Assembly (NCBI GenBank): GCA_012656075.1
Contig: JAAKBF010000009.1
Location: 1,612,001 to 1,676,000 of the forward strand
Source: Phytophthora hibernalis
Taxonomy: Eukaryota > Oomycota > Peronosporomycetes > Peronosporales > Peronosporaceae
DNA length: 64,000 nucleotides
Direction: 5' to 3'
The notes beneath the pieces are model-generated. The model made no database searches, had not been told where the DNA came from, and was given only the letters and a program-made list of their open reading frames with translations. Positions 47,101-58,436 of the stretch are shown here, one piece after another (the first letter of the stretch is position 1; each line of letters starts with the position of its first letter). A program made the translations under genes and the position numbers.

Positions 47101-47222
47101 CGGGACCGCAGGCCGTCGAAGCGCATGGGCGGGGAAATGAGGAAGTGACACACTGGCTGGATTGGCGCTGGAAGTTGCAGCAGCATCTTGAGTTGCTGCA
47201 CGTCGCGTTGTAAGAACGCCAA
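44171..47222 (-). CDS. START-FYVE protein (gene 2)
   Basis: About 1,015 residues after joining three frames. An N-terminal START-like domain spans roughly residues 90-340 (GVKWALVASP; RFFRNRDFCYLECQKEF; RGWVRSLHSLKLPCCPS). A full FYVE finger with four Cys pairs follows (CNLC; CRKCGEGVCRRCS; CTVC), predicted to bind PI3P on endosomes. The tail is Gln/Arg-rich coiled coil (RYQEEQARRRQQ, repeated) and ends with small Cys clusters (FCDHCGSPEY). Two one-base losses: G run 46486-46489 and C run 46053-46056. Unlike gene 1, the zinc ligands are complete. Likely a lipid-responsive endosomal adaptor; the START ligand is unknown. Confidence 0.8.
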
Positions 47223-47437
47223 TTGTTCTAAACGGGCCCGAACGTTTAGAAAAAGGTCAGGAGTGATTGTCGGGTTGCGACCAGCGAGGGAGTTTTGTAA
47301 AAGCAGATGAAACGAGGATGAAACACGAAAATGGTGGATAGGAACAGTTATGGATGGAAGGTGTACGATTGGTGTGGCGTGTAGTCATCTGTAGGTGCGA
47401 TATTGTGGCGCGCTTCTTGTTTTGACTCAGTTTCAGT

Positions 47438-48359
47438 ATGGAGTGGCGGGACGAGAAGGAGGCGCTACTGGAGACGATCCGGAGGCAGGAACAGGAGTCC
47501 TCAGCGCTCGCCAGACGCTTCCAGCTGCTACAGCAAACGCTCCAGGAGCAACAGAAGCTGCTGGACAGATACCAACGCGCACTAGGCGCTGCAGCCAAGC
47601 CAAAGACCCAAGAACCAACTTCCGTATCAATTGACAAAGCAAGTAGCAGTTGTGCGACTAAAAACCATGTTGAAGATACGGGTATTGACAAACAGTCCAG
47701 GAAGAATCATGTTGAAGACACGGGTTTAGTCAAAGTGGCCAATTCTACGTGGATGAAGAAGAAAACTGCAGACTTTTCAGACCTCACAACAACTACAGAA
47801 GTGTCTGTTCCATTGAAAAAGGAGAAGAAAGTGACCCAAGAGAAGAAGAGTGAGACTGCTGTGTTCAAGCCCAACGCCAAGAGAAGGAGTGGAGTTCTGG
47901 CTGCTACGTGGGCTGAGGAGAAGAAGAGGATGCTCAAGAAGTCCAAGTGGGAGGACGCGCTGACGGCTTCAGGCGCCAACAAGGAAAATGTCGACAGATC
48001 AAAGCAGCAGAAGAGCAAAACAGGCTTCGCGTATGTCGAAGTGGTGCGCAATCGAGAGGAGAGGAAGGCGCTGCCTGCGCATGACTGTATGGAGTGCAAA
48101 AAGTACTACGACGCACTGGGTGGACTGGGAGCGGTGGACGCTGCTGCGCAGAAGAACAAGTGCTCGCGCCACCGGGCGAGGTTCGAGCCGTACCAGACAC
48201 CGGATGATTTTGGAGATTGAGCTTCCCAGACTCCGAACCGGAGCCGAGGTCGCCCTCGGTGATTTGAAGGCGCTCTGTATAACATGGGCGGCTTCACTTA
48301 CGAGTGCGTTTCCTAACGATTCTGTAGCGCGAGCTGAGCTCACGGCTTTGAGAACATGA
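47438..48359 (+). CDS. CtIP/Sae2-like DNA-end resection factor
   Basis: The C-terminal signature of the CtIP/Sae2/Ctp1 family is clear: EVVRNREERKALPAHDCMEC, then CSRHRARFEPYQTPDDF. An N-terminal coiled coil (residues 1-50, EKEALLETIRRQEQE) would tetramerise the protein. The middle is Lys/Ser-rich and poorly conserved, as usual. These proteins activate the MRE11 nuclease to start homologous recombination. As written, the ORF stops at 48220 after DDFGD; adding one T to the run at 48208-48211 gives the family-typical DDFW and extends the frame to 48359. No intron is needed. Confidence 0.85.
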
Positions 48360-48591
48360 GTCAGCTTGAGCTTAAATTTGTGGTGGCCCATGTTGATGTA
48401 CAATACCTTTGGCCGTAAGATTTCAATCCAAGGTGAGTCTCTGCCTATTATTCAGCGTGTACGTTGTCCATCAATTTAAAGTTGCCGACCGATCGATGGA
48501 AATGTTGGACGTCTGATAGACAAGAGCGGCACCGATCTCTCAAGGCAACTGAGATCGACTACATGCGCTGCTGGTACCATTTCAGTTCTCC

Positions 48592-48608
48592 TCATTCTGC
48601 AATTCTCC
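48592..48608 (+). promoter_or_regulatory. Oomycete Inr+FPR core promoter (third copy)
   Basis: TCATTCTGCAATTCTCC, 72 nt upstream of the start at 48664, identical to the two other active copies. Upstream of it the sequence no longer resembles them, so the conserved block begins at the transcription start. Confidence 0.65.
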
Positions 48609-48663
48609 AGCAACCAAGCAAGTCGTTCACCTTTCAAGCCTTTCCCACGAAACAACTGCGAGC

Positions 48664-49248
48664 ATGAAGATCACGAAGACATTGGCGTTTGGTGTGGGTG
48701 CCTGCGCGGTGGCAGCAATCGGTCAAACTGTTGTGAAAGCCGAAGACCAAACGCCGGCACCGACCGAAACCACAATTGTCGAGAGTAGCAGTGGGTCTGC
48801 CGATGCCCACGAGGGCTACGAGCACAAGGAGCACCATGACAAGAAGGACGATGACTGCGATGATCACGATCGGAAGCATGATCATGATGACTACGATAAG
48901 GACTACTTCAGTGGTGGCTACGGTGGCGCGTACTCGGACTATGGCAACGACTATGACGTGTACGGATACGGGAACAGCTTCGGATATGGTGCAGGCTTCA
49001 ACGGATATGGGAACTACGACAGTTTCGGATACGGCGGAGGCTTCAACGGCTACGATCCCAGCTCCTACAACTACTATGGGTATGGTCAGCCCTATGGCTA
49101 CAGCTACGGCGACAGCTATGGTTTCGGTTATCCCTACGGGTTTGGTGACAGCTACAGCTATGGCTTTCCCTTTGGCTATGGTGACAGCTACAATGGTTGC
49201 AAGAAGCATCACCACGGCAAGAAGTACAGCAACTACTTCGGCTACTGA
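48664..49248 (+). CDS. Secreted Gly/Tyr-rich protein (third copy)
   Basis: 194 residues, same plan as 8606-9175: signal peptide (MKITKTLAFGVGACAVAAIG), His/Asp block, Gly/Tyr repeats and CKKHHHGKKYSNYFGY end. It differs by small repeat expansions in the Tyr-rich part (extra YGYGNSFGYGAGFNGYGN-like unit). The 5' leader and about 170 bp of 3' flank are also related to the other copies. It lies 31 kb from them, so this is an older, dispersed duplicate. Confidence 0.8.
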   Translation: MKITKTLAFGVGACAVAAIGQTVVKAEDQTPAPTETTIVESSSGSADAHEGYEHKEHHDKKDDDCDDHDRKHDHDDYDKDYFSGGYGGAYSDYGNDYDVYGYGNSFGYGAGFNGYGNYDSFGYGGGFNGYDPSSYNYYGYGQPYGYSYGDSYGFGYPYGFGDSYSYGFPFGYGDSYNGCKKHHHGKKYSNYFGY

Positions 49249-50125
49249 GCCTGCTGGTGCGTGACCACGCGTAGTGCTGCAGAATGCAACCAAAGTGTAG
49301 TGTAAGACTAACAATAATGTCAATGTGAGCGCAAGCGTACAGCACATATTGCTGTCGCTGGTCCCGCTTTATAGTTGCCTTCTTCCTCACCCTTCCAACA
49401 GCAAGGATTATGTTGTGCATGAAGTATTCACATATCTAGCGTATTTGAAAAGGTACGGGTTGCTTTGACAGTAAGCTTTCGGATACTCCAACATGACACA
49501 TTTCGTGAGTAGTACAAAGTACTTTCAAATAACACATTTCGCAAGAAGTTCAACCACAGCGAAATCTTGGAGGCAAACTCAGGTAAGATTTGCTATGCGC
49601 ACGGGTTTGTCGCCATACGCCAACGGTGCACATAGATATCGAACGCAACTTCGTAAGCCAATTGTTTCAATGTTGGCAATTCCGACTTGTTCTTCACCAC
49701 GACAAGTATGCAGTTCGTATAGGCAATGAAAATCGAGACCAGTTGCTCATGTGCAACAATATTTTTGGTGAAGGCCTTAATAACAAGAAGTAACTTTGGC
49801 AGCGACTGCACTGCGTTGGATAATTGGTAGCACGGTGATTTCGTCGCCGCGGGTATCATGCCAGAAAGAGCTCAGATGGAAGGTGCATCCATGCACAGAT
49901 AAACAACGAGTTGGCGTCAACGGATCTTCGCATCGCGTTAAGATGGCTATCCTTTCTGCATCAAAAACCACGTATGAAGCCACTTTCATACCAGACAGCA
50001 CTCGAGTCAAGTGCTGTTTGACATCGGCAATTATGGTCCGGTGACATCTCTCAAGCGGTCCTGTCAATCCGAAAAAGCTTCTCTGGACCTCATTATCAAT
50101 TTCGGATCCTCCAGTTCACAACATC
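49249..50125. other. Intergenic region with unrecognised minus-strand ORFs
   Basis: Minus-strand frames at 49777-50067 and 49593-49859 abut and read like pieces of one protein (MKVASYVVFDAERIAILTRC; LVSIFIAYTNCILVVVKNKS). I do not recognise a family; a transposase relic is possible. Confidence 0.2.
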
Positions 50126-50539
50126 ATGGACCTCACCGACTTACCATTCAATACTCCAGTAATCTTGCGGTCGTTCTACAAGAAGAGCTTGCACAGTGCA
50201 TTTGGTTCCCGCCTTGCTGTTTGTTCGCCTGACCGCAGTGACGAGTTCGTGTGGTTGGAATTGGTGCTCGCAGAAAATGAAACCATCGCTCTTCGAGCTG
50301 TACGGAGTGACCAGTACTTGGTTGTTGACCGATGTGGAAATTGCTACTTCAACACTTACAATCTTGTCGAGGCTGACGTATTCGAGCTGAAAGTCGGTCT
50401 TCACGGATGGATGGTTTTCGTATCGTGTCGGACGGGAAAATTCCTGTCGACAAACGAATGTGGCGGTGTGTGGTGCGGTGGGGAAATGTCGTGTGATGAT
50501 AAGACGTTGGAATGGGAAATTGTTGCCCCCACCGTGTAA
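50126..50539 (+). CDS. Small beta-trefoil-like protein (copy 1)
   Basis: 137 residues, no intron and no signal peptide. The pattern of short strands around YLVVDRCGNCYFN and GKFLSTNECGGVW and the end EWEIVAP resembles fascin-like or ricin-like beta-trefoils, which bind ligands or actin. This is a fold-level inference. It is followed 0.8 kb downstream by the transmembrane gene, the same order as in the minus-strand pair at 58.8-56.5 kb. Confidence 0.6.
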   Translation: MDLTDLPFNTPVILRSFYKKSLHSAFGSRLAVCSPDRSDEFVWLELVLAENETIALRAVRSDQYLVVDRCGNCYFNTYNLVEADVFELKVGLHGWMVFVSCRTGKFLSTNECGGVWCGGEMSCDDKTLEWEIVAPTV

Positions 50540-51352
50540 TTCGCGATGCAGACGGCGTGAAAAAATCGCTACAATAGGGTGCGTTCGGTGGAACGCAATT
50601 TACAATACACGATTTCGCGAAGTATAGCATTTTATTGCCAAATTCGATTTAGTCTCATATTCTGTTTTCACCGCAACCCTGATAAGATAAGGCCTCCGAA
50701 GACTTGGCCCCAACATTGCAAATCTAGCAGGATACATCGCCAAATTCGGCTGTAAAGGAAATAGAATTTTGAACACAATTATGGTCGACCGAACGAGACT
50801 CGATTTGGCTTGATATCGCAAAGCGTCATTGTGTGTATAAACGAAGCAAAATATTCCAAATTGCGTGCTACCGAACGCACCATAGGAATTAGGAAAATAA
50901 GGTTGACTTTCACAGCGATTTCGTCTTCGGAGTGTACTTCCTTTGTTCTCTTTTTGTGATATATGTCCTTGCACTGAGCGTTGCGGATTTCAGGCATGCC
51001 AGGCTGCGATTCAGGGGTTCATAAAGTAGTATCCGTGCGTTGATATGAAATTGAACAACAAGTGAAACGACAACGTTGACATTAAGATCGACCCACCTCG
51101 CACATTGACACAAATCGTGTGAGTTAAAGGAAAGCGTTCTAGATATCCTGAACGCTGTCCACCAGAAGTACAATACTCATTTTTCGTCCAAAATCCCAGC
51201 GAAAAACATAACAGTGATTAACCTGCAGGTAGACGACCCACGGAGACCTACCTGCATTGTCGTTGCTTAGTCGGACAAAAATACACCGCTCCACAATTAC
51301 GAGCAGGGGTGAGGCATAATTGCTTTCCGATTGCCGAAGACACTGATCGCGC
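50540..51352. other. Intergenic spacer
   Basis: AT-rich spacer between the two genes of the module. No gene or repeat recognised. Confidence 0.5.
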
Positions 51353-53192
51353 ATGGGCATTCTCGGAAAGTGGCGGCAATACTCCAATGTGGCGCAGAAA
51401 TTGCAGCCTCGAGGCTGTTATTCTGTTCAGCGTCTCCGCCGGCTGAAAACCTACATGGAAAGCTCGAGTTATTGGCGGATTCTGTTCGTTTGTTTTCTTA
51501 CCCCAATACCCTGCGTTGCGTTGGCCACCTTTGTCGAATCAGTTCCTCTCGCACCCCCTGATGCTGGTCCGTACAAGAACTTTATTTTCTGGATTCGAGC
51601 TTGGATTGTTACGGGTTTCGTGGATTATTCGATGGTAATGCAGATGAGTCAAAGTCTCTCGCGACTCAAGATGCAGCACGGGTACATTGTGATGATTGCC
51701 CTGGTTGGAAGCGTTATTTCGTTTGCCTGTGTATTCGCAGTAGCTGTTTGGATTTCGTTCCCGGTGCCGTTTAGTATGCTGGTGGCCTCACCTCCAAGTG
51801 TTATTGTGATCTTGGTGGGCTTTGGGTATTCGTGGGGCCGTCGGTGGCACACTGACGCTGACTTACGCCGGGATCTCGTCCGACATATGAAGGTATTCAT
51901 GTGCCAAGTTTCACTAACTTTCATCTATCCGCTGTACATATTTGGATTTACCTCGCTCAGCGGAGCGGGACAATTATGTTATGTGCTGTTGCTCCCGGCG
52001 ATCAAGTCGGTGAGTAAGAACTGGATTAGCTATACTCTCGCAGACCAAGATGATATCAAGCCTGAAGTCGTCATTTTTAACGTCGAAGTCTTCAATGCGC
52101 TTTACGTATCGTCCGCTGTACAGAATTCTTCATCTCTCGGAACTACAATTGCAATCATGCTCATAGATGTACTCCACTTCTGGTTTTCGCTGCGAGGGAC
52201 TATGGGGATGCTGACTAAGGTGAAAGAATTAATGACGAAGATCCCGCCAAATCATCCTAGTGCCAGTGAGAATTTTGTGGAGGTGGCATTGAGGATATTG
52301 GCAATACAAGACCGTGCAGAGTCGAGCGGTCGACTACGAAGTCGAGTAAGCAGTAAGAAACTAAACTCCTCAGTGCACAAAGCGGCACTCACCCCTAAAA
52401 GCTTAAGGGAAGAAAATCACATGAGTGTTCGATCTCCGACTCGCGCACAGATATTGCCGGCAATGCCCATCCCAAGACACAGGAGCATTTTGAAGCGAAT
52501 ATTGCCCAAGCTGACTAAAGTGGTTCCAGTAAACATACTGACAGCGATCAACGTGAGACGTCCACGAGCCGAGATGAAATCTGTTCGTTATAAAGGACTT
52601 GAACAAATTTTCTCACGCCAGGAACGCGCTGATTTCATCAACACAACAACACGCGTACTTTATATCACTGAGTACCTTGTATTGGTGGAGTACACCGAAG
52701 CAGTGCTTCCCATGGTCTATGGTACGTGAAACAGGAACACCATGCATTAGACAGAATGGGCTGACACAATTACTGGTTTGTCTCTATTCGCTAGCACTGT
52801 ATTCGGTGGTTGCATACCACTTGCCAAATTGTCTTTACATCCAGTCGCTTGCAGAGCTCACACGGCATAAGCTTTTCATGAACGTCGTGTTTGTTCTCAC
52901 CTACAGCATGTTGGAGCTTATGTCCCTGGTACTCGCAATGCTTGTACTTAAGCGCACAATCGGGATATCATCACTTGATCAACTCGGATTCGTTTTGGAA
53001 ACACAAGCCACAATGATCCAGTCCAAATTGATGTTGTGGTTTGTCTACGTCATGCAGGTTCCGCTCCAGCACGTCGGTAAGTACTCAACATTAGCGTCCT
53101 TCGATGTCAACTTCCTAACTTGTATTTTACACATAGGCACAGACTTCACCTTCAAGTTTCAATGGGCCCATACTGCTCATAAAACCTATTGA
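51353..53192 (+). CDS. Multi-pass membrane protein, oomycete family (copy 1)
   Basis: Exons 51353-52721, 52795-53076 and 53137-53192, about 568 residues. At least eight hydrophobic segments, e.g. ILFVCFLTPIPCVALATF, VPFSMLVASPPSVIVILVGF and FMCQVSLTFIYPLYIFGF. Other shared marks are KNWISYTLADQDDIKPEVV, FNVEVFNALYVSSAVQ and, near the end, GTDFTFKFQW. A basic linker (about 320-420) separates two membrane blocks. I do not know a function. The family appears in oomycetes as several similar genes; the paralog at 56475-58336 shares intron position and motifs. Confidence 0.7.
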
Positions 53193-53321
53193 TGATTCAT
53201 CTCCTGGTCCTGCATCGAAAGTTGAAACTACCAGGTGCAGGCCGTTTAAATAGCGACGCACGGAAGAAGCGCTTGGATTAGACTAATAGAAGGAACCTTC
53301 TCAAATTGCTACAAAGTGATC

Positions 53322-53840
53322 ATGCCCGGTGGTCGTGATCTGCCTGCTGGAATCCCGTCCCGAGCACCGGCCCGTGCGGCTGGTGCCAAGAAGCCTTCGG
53401 GACAGAACGTTGCACGATTCATCGCACGTGAAGATGACCTCCATCAAGCAAGGCAGTACACCTACTCAAACGAAACCAATGCGAGTCGTGCACGTTGGGA
53501 AGAAAAGCAAAATCGCCAAACGGGTAGCGGTGCCCGCTTCCAGCAGAACAAGCGGTTCGAGCAAACATTCTGTGTTGTCAAGGTTTGAAACTCTCGTCTG
53601 ACATGACGTCTTGATGTCACACAATGCAGACTTGATGAAGAGCGAGAGCTGCTGAACAAGGAAGTTCTGGCAATTCGGCAGGCTCGAGTGAAGAAGTTCT
53701 ACGAAACCTGCTATCAAGAGTACGTACGATGCCGAGCTCCTGATCACGACTGCCACTCTAATTTCATGCGTTTTGGCAACTTCAGATGGGAGCAAGAGCT
53801 GCGAGCTCGTGGGTTAGCACTCGTATGTGATCGCGACTAA
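53322..53840 (+). CDS. CFAP141-like flagellar protein
   Basis: A small protein in about three exons: 53322-53582, 53630-53719 and 53786-53840. Exon 2 has EERELLNKEVLAIRQARVKK and exon 3 WEQELRARGLALVCDR, resembling CFAP141, a short axonemal doublet-associated protein. Exon 1 is basic and Gln-rich. The exon 1-2 join does not keep frame with an obvious donor, so a base is missing in exon 1 or the donor differs. Zoospores are flagellated, so such a gene is expected. Confidence 0.5.
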
Positions 53841-53940
53841 AAGTGCCACGGTGGAGGGTAGTTGAATAACACCAGACACACAGCTTCATCGAAAAATTAA
53901 CGCTTCGTATAATATGCACCTTTCGTCACATAATGCGGCT

Positions 53941-55752
53941 TCATACGACTCCTTCGTTTTCCAACAACGGCTCCTCAGCACTATCGACACGCTTGGACTT
54001 CTTAGCAGTTGGAAGTTTTTGTCCTTCCTTCGTCGATGGCAGCACAGCATACTGCACGGGTGCTGTCGTAGATGGGTAAACTAGCAGCAGATACAGCAGC
54101 AATGCGACGTAGAGCCCGGCGACAATGACTAGTGCAACCCATGATACTGCTGACAAATTATCCGACAGATTCTTGAGAAGAATGGTGTACACGAGCGAGT
54201 AGTTCACACTGCAAAGAAGTGCCGTGCCAAATACAAGCGCCACTGCAATCCACCGCGCGTTTACAAAAAGTGGACCCATTAGCCGTTTGCTGCTCGTAAA
54301 TGCCAGCAAAGGCAGCAGCGCAAAAGGCAGCTGCACACTCTGCAACACGTTAAGCAATTCGTTGAAACGATCACTCTTGAACTGTCGATGCTGGCTAATA
54401 AGCGCCACTATCACTGCTGGAACCAGCGCCACGGCCCGCGTAAGAGCCACTCGCTTCCAGGCAGCAATCCGAATGTCCAAAAATCCCTCCATCACAAATT
54501 GACCAGCATAAGTACCAGTCATCGTCGACGCTTGACCAGAAGCGAGCAGTCCGATAGCCCAAATCACTTTCGCATACCCTCCCAGAGCCTCCCGTACAGC
54601 TTCGCCAGCCTCGGACAGACCAATTTCTTGGCAGTACCCAGCTGACGGCGGTGTTCCAAATGCCACATCTACTCCGTGTTGATCCACATAGCATGGCGTA
54701 CACTTGCGCACCGTATCCACGACCCCCGCCATCACATCTTCTCCAAACACTCCACCCCCGCCAAAAACGCACACATCACCCGAAAACGCGTCGTAGATGG
54801 CACTTCCGGAACTCAACGCGGCCTTGGCCGGGATACACGACGTCTGGATATCTCGTCCGTACAAACTCGAAATCGGGTTGCTGCTCAACGCGTAGCACTG
54901 TTTACTGAAGAAACTACTGGCAAAGACACAAATGACCGCCGAGTTGATGAGGAAGCTCACGAACAGCGCCAAGGCCGCTTCCAGGCTGAAATAAAAGTTG
55001 GCTTCTTTCACGCGTCCTGGAGCCCTCGAATCAATATTCCTCGCTTGCACCAAGGCCGAATGCAGGAAAATGTTGTGTGGCATAATGATCGCGCCCAGCA
55101 TCGCCACCGCCTGCATGATATTCTGTTTGTCCATTCTGGGCTCCACCACTCCTTTTGCAATTTCCACTGCATCTGGGTCACTCATCGTAAAGTCGGCAAA
55201 AACACACGCACATTGTGGCAATCAACACCAAGAAGAACATCTCGAGGTACCTACTTCCTGTCTCTTTTCCTGACCTATGGAGAGCCAGGAAGGTGAAAGT
55301 GTCCAGTCCCGTAAGTAGGCAGCCGACCCATAATGGGAGCCCAAAAAGCAGCTCAAAAGCGACCGCCGAACCCAAAACTTCTTGAATGTCACTGCCGATG
55401 ATAGCGAGTTCGGTCATAACCCAGAGCCCAAAGGTTACGATCGGGGGTACTCGGAGCGACACAATTGGGCCAAATGGCGACCAGTACAGGCCCCCAACCT
55501 GGCAGCTAAAACTTGGTAGAACCCTCCGAAGAGGGTACTGAGTAGAACGACGTAGAGCAGCTGGTAGCGCGTGTAGGCTCCGGACTGGAGATCCGCTTCG
55601 AGGTTCCCTGGGTCAAGGTAGGCCATGCTCATAAGCCACCCAGGCCCAGTGTAGGACCAGAAGATGGACCACGAAAAGGGAGGGCGACGTGAGCCATCGG
55701 TAGAGTGTGGAGGTAGAACGGGTAGAACGGCTTCATCAGTAGTCATCATGAC
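53941..55752 (-). CDS. Nramp-family divalent metal transporter
   Basis: Moves Fe2+, Mn2+ or similar ions with protons. One intronless frame of about 600 residues from the ATG at 55752 (MMTTDEAVLP) once two one-base losses are allowed: G run 55443-55447 and A run 55198-55202. The metal-binding motifs are intact: DPGN in TM1 (MAYLDPGNLEADLQSGA) and MPHN in TM6 (GAIIMPHNIFLHSALVQAR). Other family marks include VMTELAIIGSDIQEVLGSA and GLLASGQASTMTGTYAGQ. Between TM7 and TM8 there is a Cys-bearing extracellular loop of about 100 residues (CTPCYVDQHGVDV), longer than usual. An alternative upstream Met lies at 55827. Confidence 0.9.
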
Positions 55753-55969
55753 GCTGATTTGGTTATGATCACTATGGTTGAAGCACACTAACTCTGGATA
55801 GGCATAGATACCCCGATTTACTGACATTGATACCTTTAATAGTGATATTAGACGTAGGAGCTTGGAATTAGTGAAGGACCTTTAGATAGTAATACGTTTT
55901 GAAAACCAACTTTGATTAAGAATGTATCGTGGCGCTGACCAATCGACGTCAGCAGGCGACGTCATTGGC

Positions 55970-56440
55970 CACGTACCTGCATTTTGATCTGTGGCTGCTT
56001 AGATCGGGCAGAGCAGTACACTTCTTCTCGATTGACGTGGCACTTCCCAGCTTCCTTCAACTCGTTGAACCACTTGATGTAGTTCATAGCGAACTCAATC
56101 CTTTCCCGGTAAGGAAGCGTCGGCGGCTGGTAACCCGAAATCGCTGAGATTGACCGAGCCAAGCATTTCATTCTTCACCACCAGAAACTCCTCGATAGAC
56201 TCATCCAGGTTGCTTGCATGCGTTCGAGAAGAACGCATGCAGGGCTTCGCGCTCTCTACCAGTCTGCAATACAATAATCGGAGCCCTGGTCGTCACCCTC
56301 AACCACGAGTCTGCCTTTGCCTTGTACATCTTCACTTTCCCCGGAGGGAAATCAAGTCCTTCATATGCCAGAACCGCAGCCTTGAACGCTCTCAGGTTTT
56401 GGTTTCCTACTATCACCACCGTTACGACCTCCTCGATCGG
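55970..56440 (-). other. Unrecognised coding fragment
   Basis: Minus-strand frames join, with one-base shifts, into sequence with good coding character: VVIVGNQNLRAFKAAVLAYE, then NLDESIEEFLVVKNEMLGSV and IEFAMNYIKWFNELKEAGKC. A GTACGTGG donor-like word follows the last part. I recognise no family. It may be exons of a gene or a transposon fragment. Confidence 0.35.
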
Positions 56441-56474
56441 TTAATAAAACAAAGATTTAAATTGATGCTATTCG

Positions 56475-58336
56475 TCAAGTACCAGAACTGGGGCAGATCC
56501 AATCAAATTTGAAGCTGAGATCAGACCCGAGGTGCACGAGTGAAAGCTCCATCATGTACACAAACAGGATGGTCATTTTGGTTTGGACTTTGTTCGCTTG
56601 CTTGTCGAGTACGAACGTTAATTGACTCAATGAGGAGAAACCCAAAATTCGCTTTAGCATGACCAAAGTGACGATCAGAGACGTAAACTCCAGAGCACCA
56701 TAACCCAAAAGATTTAACGTGCTTGACAGAACTTCGGTACTTGATGAGTTGGCCAATGACGGATAGTAAGCGCTATTGGGTAGATGAAACAAAATTACTC
56801 GATGCAAACCTGCACAACCCAAAGCCGTCAGAAGCAGAGACGTTAGCCATTATACAAAGGACAAGCTAGAGCAGCTTTTCTTACAGTAGACGACGGGTAG
56901 AACGACTTCGACGTATTCTATCAGCACGAGGTATTCCAAAATGAAAAGCACTCGCGCACTTTTGTGGACAAAAAGGGCACGCTCTGACCTCGAAAAATGG
57001 TATCAAGCCCAGAGCGCCCATCGGTTATTGCCCTGGCACTTCCTTTGAGACCTCCCGTTGGCGCAAGTACTTGACACTGCGGTTGACCCACCGGAAATAT
57101 TTTCCTTGACAACCACCGCAATTGGATTTGAAAGTTGTTGCCAAACCAAGCGCGCTCTAATCCAATGACACCGACGGCCTGGCGTTCCGTATCAAAGGCT
57201 TTGCTCAGCTTCCTTCCCGATTCAACCCAGGACTCAATTCGTGACTCCTTTCGCGTGATCGACGTTGTCGTCGGATGTCTTCGTGTCCATGACTTGGACT
57301 CGGCATTCAGCAAATGCTCTGCAACCTGCACAAAATTTGCGTTTGCCATGGGGTGACCTTGCGGTATTTTGTCCATCAGTACCTTAACGTCATTGAAAAC
57401 CTCTGCAACGTCAATCAAAGATATCCAAAAGTGTACCAAGTCGATGCCCATGATAATGGCAGTAACCCCAAGCGAGGAGGCTCTTTGAAGTGCATTCGCA
57501 ACGTAGAGTGCATTGAATATCTCCACATTGAAGGTGACCTCTTCGGGCTTCAAGTCGTTGCGATCACCAAGAGCTCTACTAATCCAGTTTTTGGCTATGA
57601 GCTTGATTATTGGTAACACGATAACAAATAATGCTTGATAGACACCCGCGAGCGACACGAACCCATAGATATAAAGCGGGTAGACGTATGTGAGCGATAC
57701 CTGGCAGGCCAGTACCATCATTTGCTGCTTCACCTCAGTTCTTAGAAGCGGATCTGCTTCCCAACGAGACCCCCAGACGTACGCACAACACGAAAAGAGC
57801 ACTATGACGCAGGGTGGGGAGGCAACTAACATCCCGAATGGAACTGGAAATACAGACACTGCGCCGACTCCGAAGAGAGTCAGCGACGTTGTAATTCCTG
57901 TGAGGACCCCGATAACAACAGCGTGACGAGTCTTCACTTCGAGGCGAGGAGTATTCTGACCCATTTGCAGTGTCATTGATCCAACCATCCAGCACGTGAC
58001 TACGGAGACGCGAATAAAGAATACCCAATTGGCGTAGGCACCCTCTTCCGGTGCAGCTAGTGGAACCAACTCGATCAAAACGGATGAAATGAGGCAAGGC
58101 AATGGTGACAGCAAACAAACAGCCACCAATCGTGTGTAGCCCAAACTTTTCATGTAGCTGCCAAGCTGATGAAGGCGTTCCACCGAGTAACGTCCGTGAA
58201 ACTCGACTTGCACAGCAATCCATGCTGCCCACAGTCGTCGTAGACGGCTGGCCAGCGGCCTTTTCGTAATCTGCTCGGGTACCATACTGATGATCGTCGA
58301 AAGCCGTAAATCGATACCGAAGTAAGGAGGAACCAA
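56475..58336 (-). CDS. Multi-pass membrane protein, oomycete family (copy 2)
   Basis: Exons 58336-56885 and 56809-56475, about 596 residues. Paralog of 51353-53192: matching blocks are VPFGMLVASPPCVIVLFSC, CQVSLTYVYPLYIYGFVSL, KNWISRALGDRNDLKPEEV and FNVEIFNALYVANALQ, with the same intron after VVLPVVYC. It ends GSDLSFKFDW plus a short tail in one exon where copy 1 has a further intron. One base is lost in the T run at 56960-56963, without which the first exon seems to stop early. Function unknown. It follows a beta-trefoil-like gene in the same direction, as copy 1 does. Confidence 0.7.
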
Positions 58337-58436
58337 GTGAACGCTCCTTTTACTTTTAGACTTGGAATAGTATCAAATTGAGAGGTGAACTAATATCGCA
58401 CTAAGCTTAGACTACTTGCATCCTTGAGCTCCTGAA

